In this document: piece by piece, positions 36,046 to 50,059 of the stretch
Layout: every line of letters begins with the position of its first letter
Numbering within the stretch: the stretch's first letter is position 1
From: Atrina japonica
Taxonomy: Eukaryota; Mollusca; Bivalvia; Pterioida; Pinnidae
Assembly: GCA_030159075.1 (NCBI GenBank)
Contig: BROG01000229.1
Location: 771,001 to 835,000 of the forward strand
Direction of reading: 5' to 3'
DNA: 64,000 bases
Translations under genes and position numbers: made by a program
The notes under the pieces: generated by a model
Database searches by the model: none
What the model was told of the DNA's origin: nothing
Seen by the model: the letters and a program-made list of their open reading frames with translations, nothing else

Positions 36046-36850
36046 ATGACCGGCGACTTCCGCTCAGTAAGGTTATTAATTTTGTTTTAAATGGTAATAT
36101 GCTTTGCAAAATGTTCATGTAACGTTATTATCTTCCCATTAATTACGCTTCTGAGTGATTCTTTATTTTCTAGTAATCTGTGTTCGAAGATTAGAAAATT
36201 ATTTTTACTCGTAACAGCAATAAATAGAAAAGGAGTCAAGGCAAACTCAGATGAATAAGTTCACCATATGGGTTATTGTCATCTTGTATCCATCACAACT
36301 CGTACTTAAGTGACTTGCTTGACTTGCACCCATGTTTTAGCGGACCCGTTCCCATCGATCAACTCATTTGTATGAAGTTATGCATGCATTTACCAACAAG
36401 GTAATTACATTGATGTCGTTTGGTATTGAAATAACATACAACTTTTTGTGGAAATGAATTGGCTTCAGACTTTGCTGTCAGAGGTATTTTCCATTTCACA
36501 GAACGTGACAGGTTGATTAACTTTTTGATTATTTTGCTGATGATTTTACTCAGATTTTGGTTATGACAATCTGTATGGGGAAAAAAAAACTTTTCATGAT
36601 TCCCACTGGAAACTCGTAGGTAGGATAACAAGTAAGAATGACTATTGTTGTCAGTGTAAATTTAATGTCGTTATTCTTTATTACCTAACATTTGAAAGTG
36701 TCCAGGTCCAGAAAGGGTTCACAAAACCATCAGACCGTATCCCGCCAGGTTATATGGATATAAGGTAATGGGGTTGTAACAATTTTTGAGCTTTAATTTT
36801 GGTTTTGAAAACAAATAGAACCCTGAATGCGTATAGATGTTTATTTATGT

Positions 36851-37204
36851 GGGCGCCCTCATAGTCGTAAAACCACGGTCCAGAATGGCTACGCACTTGC
36901 CTACCCATGGATTCATGTTCCCGAAATCACTTGTAGCTAATAAATATTAATAAAGAGTATGTGAGTTCAATTTATGCAATCACAGTAGTTGTGATCGACA
37001 ACGTAAGTTATCGCGAAATTTGTTAATCTAATACGATTCTGAAATTGTTTAATAGCCTCGATGTGATTAGATGAATAAGTGAGCACCATTTACTCGCATA
37101 TGTCGAGGCTTCACGAATAATAAAAAATATGCACAAGTGATTTTGGGCACATGAAACCAGACATGACAATTTCAGACCGTGGTTTTACGACGATGGGGCT
37201 CCCT
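36851..37204. mobile_element. 354-bp MITE-like element
   Basis: Left end 'gggcgccctcatagtcgtaa' with 'aaccacggtc', right end 'gaccgtggttttacgacgat' with 'ggggctccc': inverted termini of about 32 bp with few mismatches. No coding capacity. Flanks 'tttatgt' and 'tttactgt' are a weak candidate 7-8 bp target duplication, which would suit a hAT-type element. Confidence 0.65.
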
Positions 37205-37612
37205 TTACTGTTTGTTTACAGTTCATTGTAAATTTGGGAATCAGTATGTCAGATTTTTCAGTTGTCTATATGACAGGACAGAAAATTGTGTCAGTTAGTC
37301 ATCATTTTAGATGAAACTTTAAGGAATATACTGTATACTGTAGAATCGTCATTGCGCGTGATAAAACGTCTTATAGGGATATTGGAAGTAACCTATTGGA
37401 TATTGGATATTGGAAGAAGTTTTTGAATTATAATATTTACTTAAATAAATAATAAAAGTAATAAGTAAATAAATGACATAAAATCTCGTCCATCTTGACA
37501 TATTCACATAAATTTTTTACAGCAGAAATTGATAGAAACATGCTATCGAAAATGTTGTTATTTTCAAATGAAATTGCACTGCTAGCAAAAACCACACATT
37601 TGCCATGTAATG

Positions 37613-37614
<2 letters not shown>

Positions 37615-37668
<54 letters not shown>
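37615..37668. repeat. (TA)n microsatellite
   Basis: About 27 TA dinucleotides. Confidence 0.97.
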
Positions 37669-37670
<2 letters not shown>

Positions 37671-38639
37671 ATATAGGATATTTCAGCTTACTGAAACGTG
37701 TAACTTGTACGACATGGTCATTACTAACTGCTGAATAATTTTTGTTTTCTTGTGTGAAAATATGGGTTATTTTTCTATGGAACAAGATGTACCTGGGCCA
37801 TTTTCTATCCTGATGAAAAATAATTCTGTGCCTTTTTTATATCCGTAGAAAAGTTATCTGGAAAACGGATAATTTTTCCCACTGTGCTTTATTGTGTACA
37901 AATCAGTAAAAAGAGTGATATGACCCTTCCAAGTGTTTTGGTTACAAGTAGGTCAACTGTAGGCATCACTTAGCCAAAGAGGATACGAGTTGAGATGGGT
38001 CTGAGTCTACCGACATTCCACAAAGATGTAAATACGTTGTCATACAGGTAGAAAATCAGAAAATGAAGGAGTATAGGATACATAAAGAAATTGCGCTATG
38101 TGTTTAGGAGCAGAAATAGAATGTTGAAATGCTTTGAGAAAGGAATTGAAGCCAAAACAAATTAATAAGTTGACACCGTTGTTTGAATTTTCCCGGAAGA
38201 AACCTCAATCTGTCTATTTATATAACACTTCTGTTCAATTGTAGATTCTCAACTGGTCGGTGAATACCAATACTTTCTATTGTATTAATCTATTTAACTT
38301 GAAAGTGGCAAAAGTATATGTATGGACAATACAGTATTTATATTTAGAAAAATGAATAATTGCAGGTTTCAGTGAAATACTTCCCACAGTTTGACGTACA
38401 TTCAAGTTTGAATTGCTTTCCATATCAATGTAACAGCAGTGAATGGTACACGTGCGATCGCTAATTAGGGATGTTTGTATCACATTGTTTTTATTCATGT
38501 TTTTACTAATTTAGTAATTACAATGTATATGTGCACTAATTTTGATTAGTATGTATTTAAATTGTATAATGTGTGAATCAGAGAACTTTTAATTATGTGT
38601 CATGTCATTTAATTTAAGCGGTCATGTACTGTTAATGTG

Positions 38640-39518
38640 TTTTACTTGTAATTAGGCGGAGAGAAGTTTTTTTGCAAGCATTTTGTTAAAATTTAGTTTC
38701 TAGAATTTTACATTAATTTTTTAAGACAGCAAAAATAAAGGTTGGGGCATTTATCACACTATCAGCTTTTGATCTAAAACCACTGGAAGAATTTTGGTGA
38801 AACTTTACAGGAAGCAAGTACTCAAGGTCCTCTACCAATTTGTAGTTTTTAGCCAGATTGACATCAGGGTGGATCCGGGGTGGGGCAGAATATGTCCCAT
38901 GAGGTAACCCTCTTTAAAAATCCTCTTCTCCAGAACTGGTACATGAACTGGAAAAGGGGTTGTTTCTAAATGATATACATGGATGTATGATTCAAATTTG
39001 TATTTTTTATAAAAATCAGAATATTAATTATTGATGCATTTTTGATGTCTTTTCAGACTCTGTCACTTTCATTCATTATCTCCCCTTGCATCCACTTTGA
39101 TATTTTAATTTAATGTGATTTACTTGTAATTAAACGAAGAAATGTTTTTGTGCAAGAATTTTGTTGAAATGTAATTTCTCAAATTTTTATGATATTTTAA
39201 AACTGCAAAAATAAGGGGGGAGGGATAATTTTTTCACACTGTCAGCTTTTATTTCAAAACTATCGAAGGGATTTTGATGAAACTCCCCTTGCATTGTCTA
39301 TGATGCATTCATTTCATGTTTTCTATTTCTTTATAGATGGAGAATTGTTTTTGTGCAGGAAACTGTAATTTTTATATATTTTATTTATTTCTTTAAACTG
39401 CAATATTATATTTCTTGGTCAGATCAGCCTACACATACATATTCCTCTTCGTCTTCTTTCCACTTTGTACATAGATCTCAGGTGAGTGATTGAGGCTGTC
39501 GAGGGCCTCTTGTTTTTC
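38640..39518. repeat. ~480-bp tandem repeat of the bivalve dispersed repeat
   Basis: The unit beginning 'acttgtaattaggcggaga' near 38646 recurs near 39122 ('acttgtaattaaacgaaga'), and a truncated third unit begins near 39330. Each goes on with 'ttttgttgaaatg' or 'ttttgttaaaat', 'tgcaaaaataa' and 'cacactatcagctttt'. The array ends at 39518 with the repeat's 'gggcctcttg' terminus. Confidence 0.75.
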
Positions 39519-39519
39519 G

Positions 39520-42480
39520 AAGTTTTTTAACCGTTATTCTATAAAAATTCTGTATTATATAAAGTTGCCAAAAGATACAGATTAAGTTTGTCTTTGTCAT
39601 GATGGTAAAATGGAGTCAATAGAGTGTATTGTTTTGGCAACAACAGCAGAATTAGTACACACTACTGGATTAAATGTGACAATGACGTTGGTAAAGGTAA
39701 AGGTCTCGTATCTTTTAAAACATTCATCAGAATTTTAGCACATTTAACACAAATGTGTCTTGGGACAGGGACTTTCAGACAATGGTCACTCAAGGTCATT
39801 TCTGAAAGATGATCGTATCCTTAGGCCCCAGGTAGCATCAATCAGTTATTTATATTCTTTGTGAGCTTAGCCTCTTGTTCTTTTATTCACATAAATTTAT
39901 TGCCCCATGTAACAAAATATTATCATGGTAGTATAAGCATTTTCTGTATATATGCATAAAGGAAAGTGGTTGCTGTCATAAAATTTTGAAAGGGGATGTG
40001 GGTAATAACGGTCACTGACAGTTCTACTTTATTGGCTTTTTTATGACACTTATTGGACAAATTGTGTCATAGACTATTTTTATGAATAAAGTTTTAGACA
40101 CATGTCACTGGGCTTTATTTCAATTTTCGAAAGTAAACTAAATAATGTAAGATCAATGAAATAAATTTCTACCTTGTTTCTGTCAGTTTAGATATAAATA
40201 TCAACTGGACTCCAGACATGAAATATTCTTAATTTCAATACTAAAATAAAATGCAGTTTAAAAAATTTATAAAGTTACAGTAATTTTAACCGTTGCTATT
40301 TATTGAAATGGGCAAAAAAGAATTTCCGTACTAAACAAATTATACCTATGAATGATGGGTAGCATTTGGGCAAAGAGAAAAAATCTAAATCTGGTCAGAT
40401 TTAGGGGCTTTTGAACAATGGTCACTAAGGGTCATCCCTGAAAGGTCATAGTCACTCAGCACATATCCCCATAACATTTGGAAATGTAGTCATTTCCTTG
40501 GAATGGGGTCAATGTGGTTATATACTGATGACATATTTAGTTCTCTCTACATCTTTGATTTGTAAAGGAAACCAAATAAAGTAAAATGTGTAACCATGTA
40601 TGCCAGGAATCAGTTCCATGAGTCAATGTAGCTCAATAGTTACAATACACTTTATCTTAGAAAAATATCTTATCTACACTCGTGCATTGCGAAAGGAAAC
40701 TGAAAATAATGTCAGAAAGAAAATAGAATTTGCTAATAGTGTTGGAAAATTGATGTCCCTTTTGGTAGGATTGAAACACCCCAATAGCCTATAGATATTA
40801 ATTATGTGTATGATGTATCAACAATTTAAAAGGGAAAAATATTGCTTCTTCTTTCCATTTTAAGGACAAGGCAGATATAAATCACATTCCCATGATTTAA
40901 ACATTTGAGAGATCAAGACAGCTTGCAGAGGAAAGTGATATTACATACATACAGGGTAAGTATACAAGCAGACGACAACCACTTCCATTTTTCAACAGGT
41001 GGTGTCATTTCTGTTGAAATGGAAATTTAAACAGATCCAAACACATGAAATTAATATGAAAGAAATAGAAATACAATGGAGAATTCGATCATGCATATCT
41101 CAGGGATGTAAAATTCTGTTGGCCATTTCGAGTTAAAATTTGGCTGGACCAGCTGACTTCATTAGAAGCTATTGAGGACTAGTACGGACTGGTGCGTTAA
41201 AATTCTGACCATCCGACATCTTAAATTCCTTGGGTCTACTAAAATACATATATTATATACAAGATTAAAAATAAAATCCTATAAAATTCAGTATTTCTAA
41301 TGCATCAACCGATTTCAAATATTTTTGGATCACAGGAAAATGTTGTCCTGATAGTGATACTGAGTTTCCCTATAATCTCAGTCATGAAATATTAAATGTC
41401 TCCATCACAGATGATAAATGACATGTTTCTCAATTTTAGAAATATTTACTCTCAAACTCAACACGAATTACTGACTGTTTTGTCAATTCCATGTGCTTTC
41501 ACCCCATGGAAAGTGTTACATGCTATAAATATATCAACCTAGGACTCGTAGCTTAATTTTCTCCAATGACGTAGTATAGCACGCGCTGGAAGTGATTCCC
41601 CTTGTACTATTAATAGGTAAGCCTAGATGTTTTATTATGGACAGTTATATTTGGATGTAAACATTGCTGCATGATTTGTGCATGTTCCAGACAAGGTGTT
41701 TATACTCACATGGGATTTTATAACACGGGTAAAATAGGCCTAGGACTCGTAGCTTAATTTTCTCCATCAAAGATGTTTACATAACAGGTAAAGTACTGCA
41801 GAGCATGATATCAGTATTCCGTCAGTCAGGAAAAGTTGTAAATGCACATGTTTCAAAGCAAGACACTTACCAATTTATTTGAAAGCAATTAAGATACTTA
41901 ACAATTTATTACTGGTAGATCAAGTTTTTTTTCAACAAAACATATCCAAATTCTTGTTTCAATAGCTGAATAAGGTAAGTAAGTAGAATATGTAATGCTT
42001 TTTTACTATTTTATTTATTTTGTTCATTGTATGGATGTAAAAACACATAACTTGTTGACTTTCCAACATGTGGCTTGTTCATTTACGGCCAATGCAATAT
42101 CCATGGTTACCACTGCCCCGTGTATGCACTGTGGTTGGTTGGATTTTCATATATTTTATTGGCCAGTACAGGAACAGCAAGGGAAGTATATATCTATATG
42201 CATGGATCTCGTATAGAGCTGTTTGATAGGTGTTCCTTTGACGTTTCTATAATTTCCATGCCTTTTGTTTATCATCTTGTTAGATTGCGAGATAAAGATA
42301 ATTAACAAAAGGTTACTATTGTATTTGCATTTTGTAGTGGCGGTAAGAACTCCCAACATTGCTGTCGTCAGTGGACATTACTCAACAGTTGCTGACAGAA
42401 ACTCTTTCGCATATCTTTGAAAGAACAGAGACAGATATACTGACAGGATGCAGATGACCAGCTCATCTTTTTCTAGTTGT
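39520..42480. other. Spacer with minor repeats
   Basis: AT-rich. A 28-bp exact direct repeat starting 'cctaggactcgtagcttaat' occurs at about 41538 and about 41739. 'acaatggtcactcaaggtca' near 39780 is echoed near 40418. No supportable gene. Confidence 0.4.
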
Positions 42481-42590
42481 TTACTTTACATCCAGGTGAG
42501 TGAATCAGACCAATGGCCAATTTATTATTTCTAGTTCTTTGCATTAAATGCAGGTGAGTGAAACAGGCTCAGGTGAGTCTCTTGTTTATC
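42480..42590. repeat. Fragments of the bivalve repeat terminus
   Basis: 'aggtgagtgaatcagacc', 'aggtgagtgaaacaggctc' and 'aggtgagtctcttg' are three echoes of the terminus seen at 39475-39518. Confidence 0.5.
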
Positions 42591-42937
42591 TTGATTCCAC
42601 AGCAAATGATGTGCATGTTCCAAGCACACATTAAATGTTGTTTTGGCATATCTATATGACTAAGATAGGGTGGAGCTTAGCAGAACAAATTCTTTCTCAG
42701 TCTTACATAGAAATGTCAAAATTACATCTAATTTACTTAGATCAGTAATTCATGCACATTTATGCTCTGCCCACTGATGCTATTCTCTGAAAACATTTTC
42801 TTCAGAGATAAGAAGAATTGCATAACTCACAAAACCTTAAAAACTGTAGGTTATAGCACTAATAGGGTATCAGTGAATGCACCTCAGAAATACCAGTATA
42901 TAGCACCAAATAGGATCTACAAACATATGTTGAATGG

Positions 42938-42998
42938 CAAAACAGTATTATAAACTCAATGTGCACTGAAACAGTATTATAAACTCGATGTGCACTAT
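42938..42998. repeat. Two-copy 30-bp tandem repeat
   Basis: 'aacagtattataaactc' followed by 'aatgtgcact' or 'gatgtgcact', two adjacent copies. Confidence 0.85.
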
Positions 42999-42999
42999 G

Positions 43000-45150
43000 T
43001 TTTTCATATCTTATATATAATATTTATTACACAAACATTAGGGAATGGTCACTGTAGAAAGTTCAAGTAAGGAAGAAATATAATGCCGACTTACACAGAA
43101 GTGAATATTGAAGTGCTGTCTGTCGCTGTGTATTAAAAAATTCTAGATCATCATTTTAAAAATATGCAATACATTAAAAGCTGTCTGTACATACTTAATG
43201 CAAAGTCTGTACTCCCTCAAAGCTACCAAATAACTGGCCTTGTATACACCAAAACCACACATATGTATATAGGTATATTCACAAACCTTTACAAGAACAG
43301 TTGCAAGCAAAAATTGCTGACTAGTAAAACTACTGGACTTACGGGGTACAACACAGGTAGATTGACAAAGGTACAAATGCACTTAAACTTCCAGGTAAAT
43401 ATATGGAAAACACTTCAAGCTATCCTTCAATCAATCGTAAAACACAAAAGTATGGCCAGCCATAAATATCATAAAGTAAATGTGACATACACAGACACAC
43501 ACCTTTTATTATAATTTGGAGTTCGCATGATTATTGTTGTGAAAAGTTTCGATTTTACCTCTGCCTAATAAAATCAAATCATTTTTACATAATTCAGACT
43601 CAACCCTCAAAGCCAGTGTGCTTAACTATATATTGATTTTAAATCTAAAGATGGTGGCTGTAGAACAGTCTGATCAAATGTGGTCCTTGACCATTGATAT
43701 GCTGAGTATGCACTCATATACATGTATATATCTATGGTGAATACAAGCCAAGACAATTCAAATGACTGCTGTTGGGGGGTTCGTCCAGTGAGCCTTCAGA
43801 AGTTTGAAAAAGCACTGTGTTATGTCACTTCATAGGGTATTCAGATCATGAATTATTTCTTAGATTTGTTTTGAAACATTTTATGTACAATGAAAATAAA
43901 TCGTTATACAAAACATGGAAAACTAGAGTATTTCCAAACCCTATGTCGTTTTACATAATTTACTTATAGGCTTCTAGAAAGGCTTAAAAACGATATATTT
44001 CGTATGTCACTGTGTACAATATGGAATAAGTACTACTTAATTAATTATATAAAAATACATTATAAAAGTACTGCAAAAGGCTTAAATCCATACTCTCATG
44101 ATATTTGTTTTTATTATACCTCTAATATGTATCTTTACTTCTGATTAGTCAAAATCATATCACGTGATCTAAAACATTTCTTCATGTCACTCTGAAACAT
44201 TTAATTCACCCTCAATGGCGATTTATGTCACCCGTCATGTGCAGATATGGATGCGCGTAAAGTTCTTTTCTTTCTTGTAGGCCATGTGGTAATTAGGTGT
44301 AACCTCTAGCACCTACAATGTCCATTTCATAACTTATTGATTACTTGATGCAGACTGGAATGGAGAGAAACAACACCTGGAATTTAATGATGTGACAACA
44401 TTGATAAATCGTTGTCAAATATATTTGCTGGAGTCAACCTTGATGGAAGATTAAGACAAAAAACGACACAAAGAACGATGAAACATTGATAGTGTGGAGT
44501 ACCGAAGGCACTATGTCACACATGTTACAATCGTAATGAACTTACGTAGCCATAGATCAGATACAAATTTACAAATGCACTTCACAACACGCTGGAATGA
44601 TATTTTCTTCGGTAGTACTACAGTATCGCTGTACATCAGCTCTAGTTCTAGAGTCATGATTGATGTCTAAATATGCAGCAAGCTTGCAACAATGATTTTG
44701 CCATGCAAATGAAGTTTGCAGCAAGCTTGCAGCAAACATCTGTATGCCCTTAAACAGATAACTGCAAATTTGCTGCAAACTTGTGTCAGATATGTGGTTT
44801 TTAGGCTGTGCTTACCAAATATGGAAAATAATTAAAAACAATAGTATATCAATACATTTAATTGTTTTAAAATAACACATTTCTATATCATCAAGACTTT
44901 CTGCTTTATTTTTTCAGGGCTCTTCCCTAGTAAATTTCCATTGCTGCACCAAGCTGTAATGTAGTCTGAAACAGACGACAAAATCAAAATGAATATTTAT
45001 GTTTACCGATAGTAAGGAAGAAATATAATGCCAACTTACACAGAAGTGTCTCAGCGGTTCCTGCTTTGATATTAAATTTAGCAAAGTATATACTTGTTAC
45101 ATACGGTATAAATAAGTTTAGGATCGGGAATGTGCATGTAATTTAAGAAC
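43000..45150. other. Spacer with minor repeats
   Basis: AT-rich. 'aaggaagaaatataatgc' plus 'acttacacagaagtg' occurs at 43070 and again at 45014. 'gcagcaagcttgca' echoes occur at 44675-44770. The plus ORF at 43164-43514 has no recognised domain. Confidence 0.4.
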
Positions 45151-45154
45151 CCCT

Positions 45155-45555
45155 GTATGCACCACTGAATGTGTCTTCCCAGAACAATCAATATCATATA
45201 TGGTTTAATGATGGGGCTGTGAACTGTTTTTAAGTTATAAGTAAAATATGTATTTCTGGTGGTGGGGCAGTACCCTTACATACACCACTGAATGTGTCTC
45301 CCCATAACAATTAATAATATATATGGTTTAAGGGTGTGGCTGTGAATGGTTTATAAGTTATAGGCAACAATGTATTTTTCAGGGGGTGGTGCAGGAGCCG
45401 CAAGGACTACATCATACGCCATTGATGAATGTGTTTCCCCATAATTATCAATACAATAATGTGGTTTAAGGGAGGGGCTGTTTTTTGTAAGGAAAAAAGT
45501 AAATGTCAGGGGGTGAGAGGCAAGACTCCCAAGGGCTTCATCATACACCAATTAA
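45155..45555. repeat. ~123-134-bp tandem array, 3 units plus partial
   Basis: Units start near 45161, 45284, 45418 and 45547 ('accactgaatgtgt' and variants), each with 'ccccataac' and 'tatggtttaa' words. Diverged. The minus ORF at 45351-45551 is repeat-derived. Confidence 0.8.
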
Positions 45556-45559
45556 TATG

Positions 45560-48115
45560 TATAGTATACCCATAACATAAATAGATACATGTATATATGA
45601 TTTATGGAAAGGCATGTGAATGGTTTTCAAGAAATACATGAGACATATACTCATAAAGACCCCAGTGCATGTCCATTAGCACTGCTGTTCTACCTAATGG
45701 AACTTCCTTCCAAATTATCAGTGTTCTAACACCATCATTATCTGAGAACCAAGACCATAATGAAAATTTAACATTGATCTGAACACAGCAATTTTTTGAA
45801 AAAAAACAACTGTAAATTAAAGAAAAAATATTCCAATAAAAATCCACAAAATCAATGCTAGACTCCAAAGGAACATGCAGACCAAATATCACCAAGCTAG
45901 CACCAGTGTCAACTTAATAGCAAACTTGTAAAAAAACACTTAATTTTGCATCAGCAACAAGCAACAACTATGTCTCACTTTTGCGACTTCGTCCAACAGA
46001 TAAAACAAATGATTATATACAATAACATAATTTTAGCAGGTATTTAAAATTTTTACACCCAGTTCATGTTGAACTTTTATTTATACAGTCATATTTTTAA
46101 GTATTAGATGGCTACATTCTTTAAATTGCTGCTTTTCAATTTGTACATGTATAGTTTCAGATATGATTTTCAAGAATATAATATATATAAAGGCTGCGTT
46201 AAAATTTGATGAGACTTATCTTTATAGTTCTGATACCCCAGTGTATTAATAATTCTTCTGTGTATGGTACCATATCTCTCACTTGAAAGTCACTTTATTT
46301 AAGTTTATCATTATGTTTTGATAAATCCCAAAGTGTAGTCTTCGTCAGTATAAATGAAGTAAAACAAATCACACAAGCAAGTCATATGATACTGGCTGTG
46401 GGGTACACCAAAGGATAATTGTAATTATAAAATGATTGAGTTAATGAATAACACGTGTACATTACTTGTCTTGACAAAAACTACCATTTAAGACAGACGA
46501 TGATATAAATTTACAATGTGTAGGCCATTGTAAGCATTCAAAAGAAGTCTGAAGAGCTAGTATTTCATTATCAGTTGTACAGCATCCCTGTTTGGGACTT
46601 TTTGGAGTAATCTTTACATGAAATGTAAGATCCAGAAATATCTATTGATACAAAGAAATCAGAGGTTAAAAGGGGAGCACCGAGAGTAATCTGGTTAAAT
46701 ACTAGATACTTTGACTAGTTTTGAATTAAGACTAAAACATTTTTAATTCTTAATTTTCGGTAATTTTATTATTTATAATTATAGTAGAAAAATAACCATT
46801 GTTTGTCAATTTAACCACTTGGTTCCCCATGAGTGATAATGAGATTTAAGAAAGAAAGATGCATGTCTGCAACTGTAAACAGATATTGGAAAAGGTCAGC
46901 TATATAGGATTTAATACTTATTAAAAACAAATCAAAAAGTTCCATGGAGGTAAGTCTTAAAATCAATATTTCATTGAATTGTAAGGGGAGATAACTTTGA
47001 TTTTAAGATTTTCTGTAATTTAAAAAAGAAAATCAAAATACCTAATGCTCATCAAACATTTAATAATTTAAATCCAGTTCAATTCTAATTTTATTTAATG
47101 TGTCACAAACACTGGGTGCTGTGTTGCATTTAAAAATCAGTAGTTTTGAAGACAAAGATATAATATTCCCCAGCAACTTTCCAAATGTGTTGGAATCAGA
47201 CCAGTGAATGTTCATCTTGCAGTTTAGTGTTTGTTTTTTGTATTTTCATTCTTAGCACATCTATACTAAACTACAGAAAATGTATACATAACTGAATGTA
47301 ACCAACAGGTGCCTGAATAACTGATTATTTATTTTGGTGTATGAATAAATACCGTGATGACAGATTATACATTTTATTATAATCAGATCAGCTGTATTCA
47401 TACAATATACAGGTTCATATTGGAATAAGGAGTATTAAGTTTTTTATATTTGAAATTTTTAATGTACTGTAGGAAATGCACTACACCAGAAGTGAGACCA
47501 GGTACATTTACTGTTGACCAGTCACCTTAACCATGTATACAAGTTTCTTGTTCCTGCGATCAAAACTTATAGTTAAAAGTTTCCTGTGAACAAACTGCAA
47601 ATACCGTCTGCTATGTTAAAGTTTCTTGCAATGTTCCTGCAAACAGGATTTAGGATTAAAAGTTTCCTGCAAACAAACTGCAAATACTGCTCTGCTAAAG
47701 TTTCTTGTAATGTTGTTATGGTGGACGTTGTTTCTTCGTGTGATAGCAAAGTAGGTTTTACAGATTTAATCAAGCATTTTCATCCATATGTACATGATTT
47801 TATTTAGGGGAATATACGTGATATGAGATGAACCAATCTTATTTGTAATTTGTAATACCTTTCTACATGTATTTCATTTACGTACGTATTGGAATTTGGA
47901 AGACTATCATAATTTTAATCTTCGATTATATGTATGTTTTTAACCTAATAAAATGCAGGAGAATATGGTGACTTAATGTGTGCCATCTCAACATTCCGTA
48001 CACATGTATCCTTATGGCAATAAGTCATAAGTATAATTTGAATGGTGTGTCACGATAAACGCAACAACATTTTCAACTCATATGGCCAGTCCTTAATGAT
48101 TAATTAGAAAATAAG
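45560..48115. other. Spacer with a small tandem duplication
   Basis: AT-rich. 47571-47734 contains two copies of an ~83-bp unit ('ttaaaagtttcctg', 'aacaaactgcaaatac'). No supportable gene; the ORFs on both strands at 47573-47807 are in this duplication. Confidence 0.45.
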
Positions 48116-48119
48116 CAGT

Positions 48120-48245
48120 TTGTCTCCATGTATATGAAATGTTCATACGATTAACAGGTCCTAGCACATCGGGTCATCTATGAAATATAAATTTGGAATG
48201 TTGGCGAAGGGAAAGCTGAAATCATTACGTTTTTGCTATTGCTTG
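48120..48245 (-). mobile_element. PLE family 1 internal remnant
   Basis: 'tgtatatgaaatgttcatac', 'gcacatcgggtcatctatga' and 'gaaagctgaaatcatt' align with 48650-48785 and, in opposite orientation, with 57000-57135. A diverged minus-strand piece, separate from the larger fragment that follows. Confidence 0.6.
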
Positions 48246-48314
48246 CTTGTTATTTTTATGTTTATAGTAAATAAAATGTACGAGTAGGAAACTTATGTGC
48301 ATTAAAATTTCACT

Positions 48315-49305
48315 GGCCGGACAAATCCGGTAAAGATGGACAAACGGACCCTCTGGAAACCAAGAGGTGGGATCAGGTGTCATGGAGGAGTAAGCATCCC
48401 CTGTTGACCGGTCTCACCTCCGTGAGTCAGCAGTCAAGTTCAATGATATGAGTGATCAGTGAATCCTCGTCAGAATTGGTACAGACGTCTCAGCATAGCC
48501 AACGAAAAGGCAACTCAACATTTCACTTAGTGAAACAGAGTAATCGCAAACAAAACTAACATACCGACCGTAAAATGTGCGGAACGTTGACATTAAACTC
48601 TGTTTTCGATATCCCTGTGTCAATAATTTGTTAGTGAGTAGTTAACCTCTGTATATGAAATCGCCATATGTTTATAAGCCCTGGCATACCCGATCATTTC
48701 TGAAATATAAACTCCATATGCGTGACTGTGGGATATTACTACTTAAATGTGGAAAATTTACAATTGGAAAGTCGAAATCATCCTGTTTGTCCTATACCTT
48801 AGTTGCTAATTTCTCGTCTGTGTCTAGAGTAAGTAAAATGTCCAAGTATGAAGCGAGTGTGCTTGATTCTGTTGTATATTTAATTTCTATTTCGCTGGGA
48901 TATATCGCTTTCACATAAGTATTGAAATTGTAATTAATAATTGACAAAACATCGTTAATATATCTAAATTTCAAATTAAAAAGGACACCGTTAGTTATTT
49001 CTTCTTTTGATTCAGCTGTTTCTGAATGAATTATGCTTCGTATTAATAAAGGAACATGTCGGCGATTAAAGGGGCACATTGGTTCCCACAGGAATACCGG
49101 TGGTTTGTTGAAAGACCACGTCTCCGAACATCACAAATATATTGTCTATTAGAAATTCCAGCATGTTTTTATATCAACTTTAGTGTATTCATGTGTAGAA
49201 TCAGAGTAGTGTTGGACAAAAAAGTTGTCCTGATAACCAATCACTAGATATTTATATTTTTCGGTACCACCTATAGAGAAAAAACAGTTATCTATGATGT
49301 GTAGT
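48315..49305 (-). pseudogene. PLE family 1, 5'-truncated copy with mutated YIDD
   Basis: Minus-strand copy running from just downstream of RT motif A (about 49305) through motif C to the WHLIPP-coding tail (about 48340-48400). RT motif C reads RYINDVLS where copies A and B have RYIDD: the second catalytic Asp position of the YxDD box is disrupted (Asp to Asn at its first D). Motif B is frameshifted near 49070-49110. The 3' end stops at 'ttaccggatttgtccgg', short of the tail found at 57470-57510. About 990 bp. Confidence 0.75.
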
Positions 49306-49309
49306 TTAT

Positions 49310-49680
49310 AGATTCATGTACAAAATATTGTTTTGCATTATGTATATCCCAGGGATGCTTCTAGCCGTCAACGAAGCCGAATAGAATCGATTACGGAAAA
49401 ATGACGTCATACGAGGGCGTCCTGCTCGTGGGCGATCCCGAACGGTTACAGTTTGCTGATATTGTCTCCATCAAGCACCTATAGTGTTAATATGTATTCC
49501 AAATGTCTTGCCACATTGCTTTGAGACACCCCAGCTTCCAGCATTCCAAAAGCACGTAAAAATCATTTTCAATCATGGGCCCCCTCCCTGTAAATGTTAT
49601 CGTCTCCCTAAGGAGGTCAATATAAACATGATTAAGTATATATACATATATCAGACTATTTTAGTCAGACATTATATGGT
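49310..49680. other. Spacer, no recognisable feature
   Basis: Unique-looking sequence between the PLE copy and a dinucleotide tract; nothing recognised. Confidence 0.35.
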
Positions 49681-49681
49681 C

Positions 49682-49792
<111 letters not shown>

Positions 49793-50059
49793 AGGTCAGG
49801 TTAGTGTTTAATATGATTTATTTCATGGTCTGTACCTATTAGCTAAGATCCAACAATCCAACATAGTGTTGTTGGTTTAAGGTTTTTGTACATATGCGTA
49901 AGTACAATTGAATATTACGAAATGCAAATAACACGTGTATAACCTATTATACGATAAAGTTTAAATGCAAAGAGTTTTCCGCAGCCGATCGAGTGAAAAA
50001 TATACAATATAAATACAAAAACGGTGTCAAAAATATATAAAGCTACTTGTGTTCAACCA

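Noticed and set aside
43164..43514. 116-residue plus ORF as a gene
   Set aside because: No domain, no splice context, composition typical of AT-rich chance frames, and an overlapping antisense ORF of similar length.
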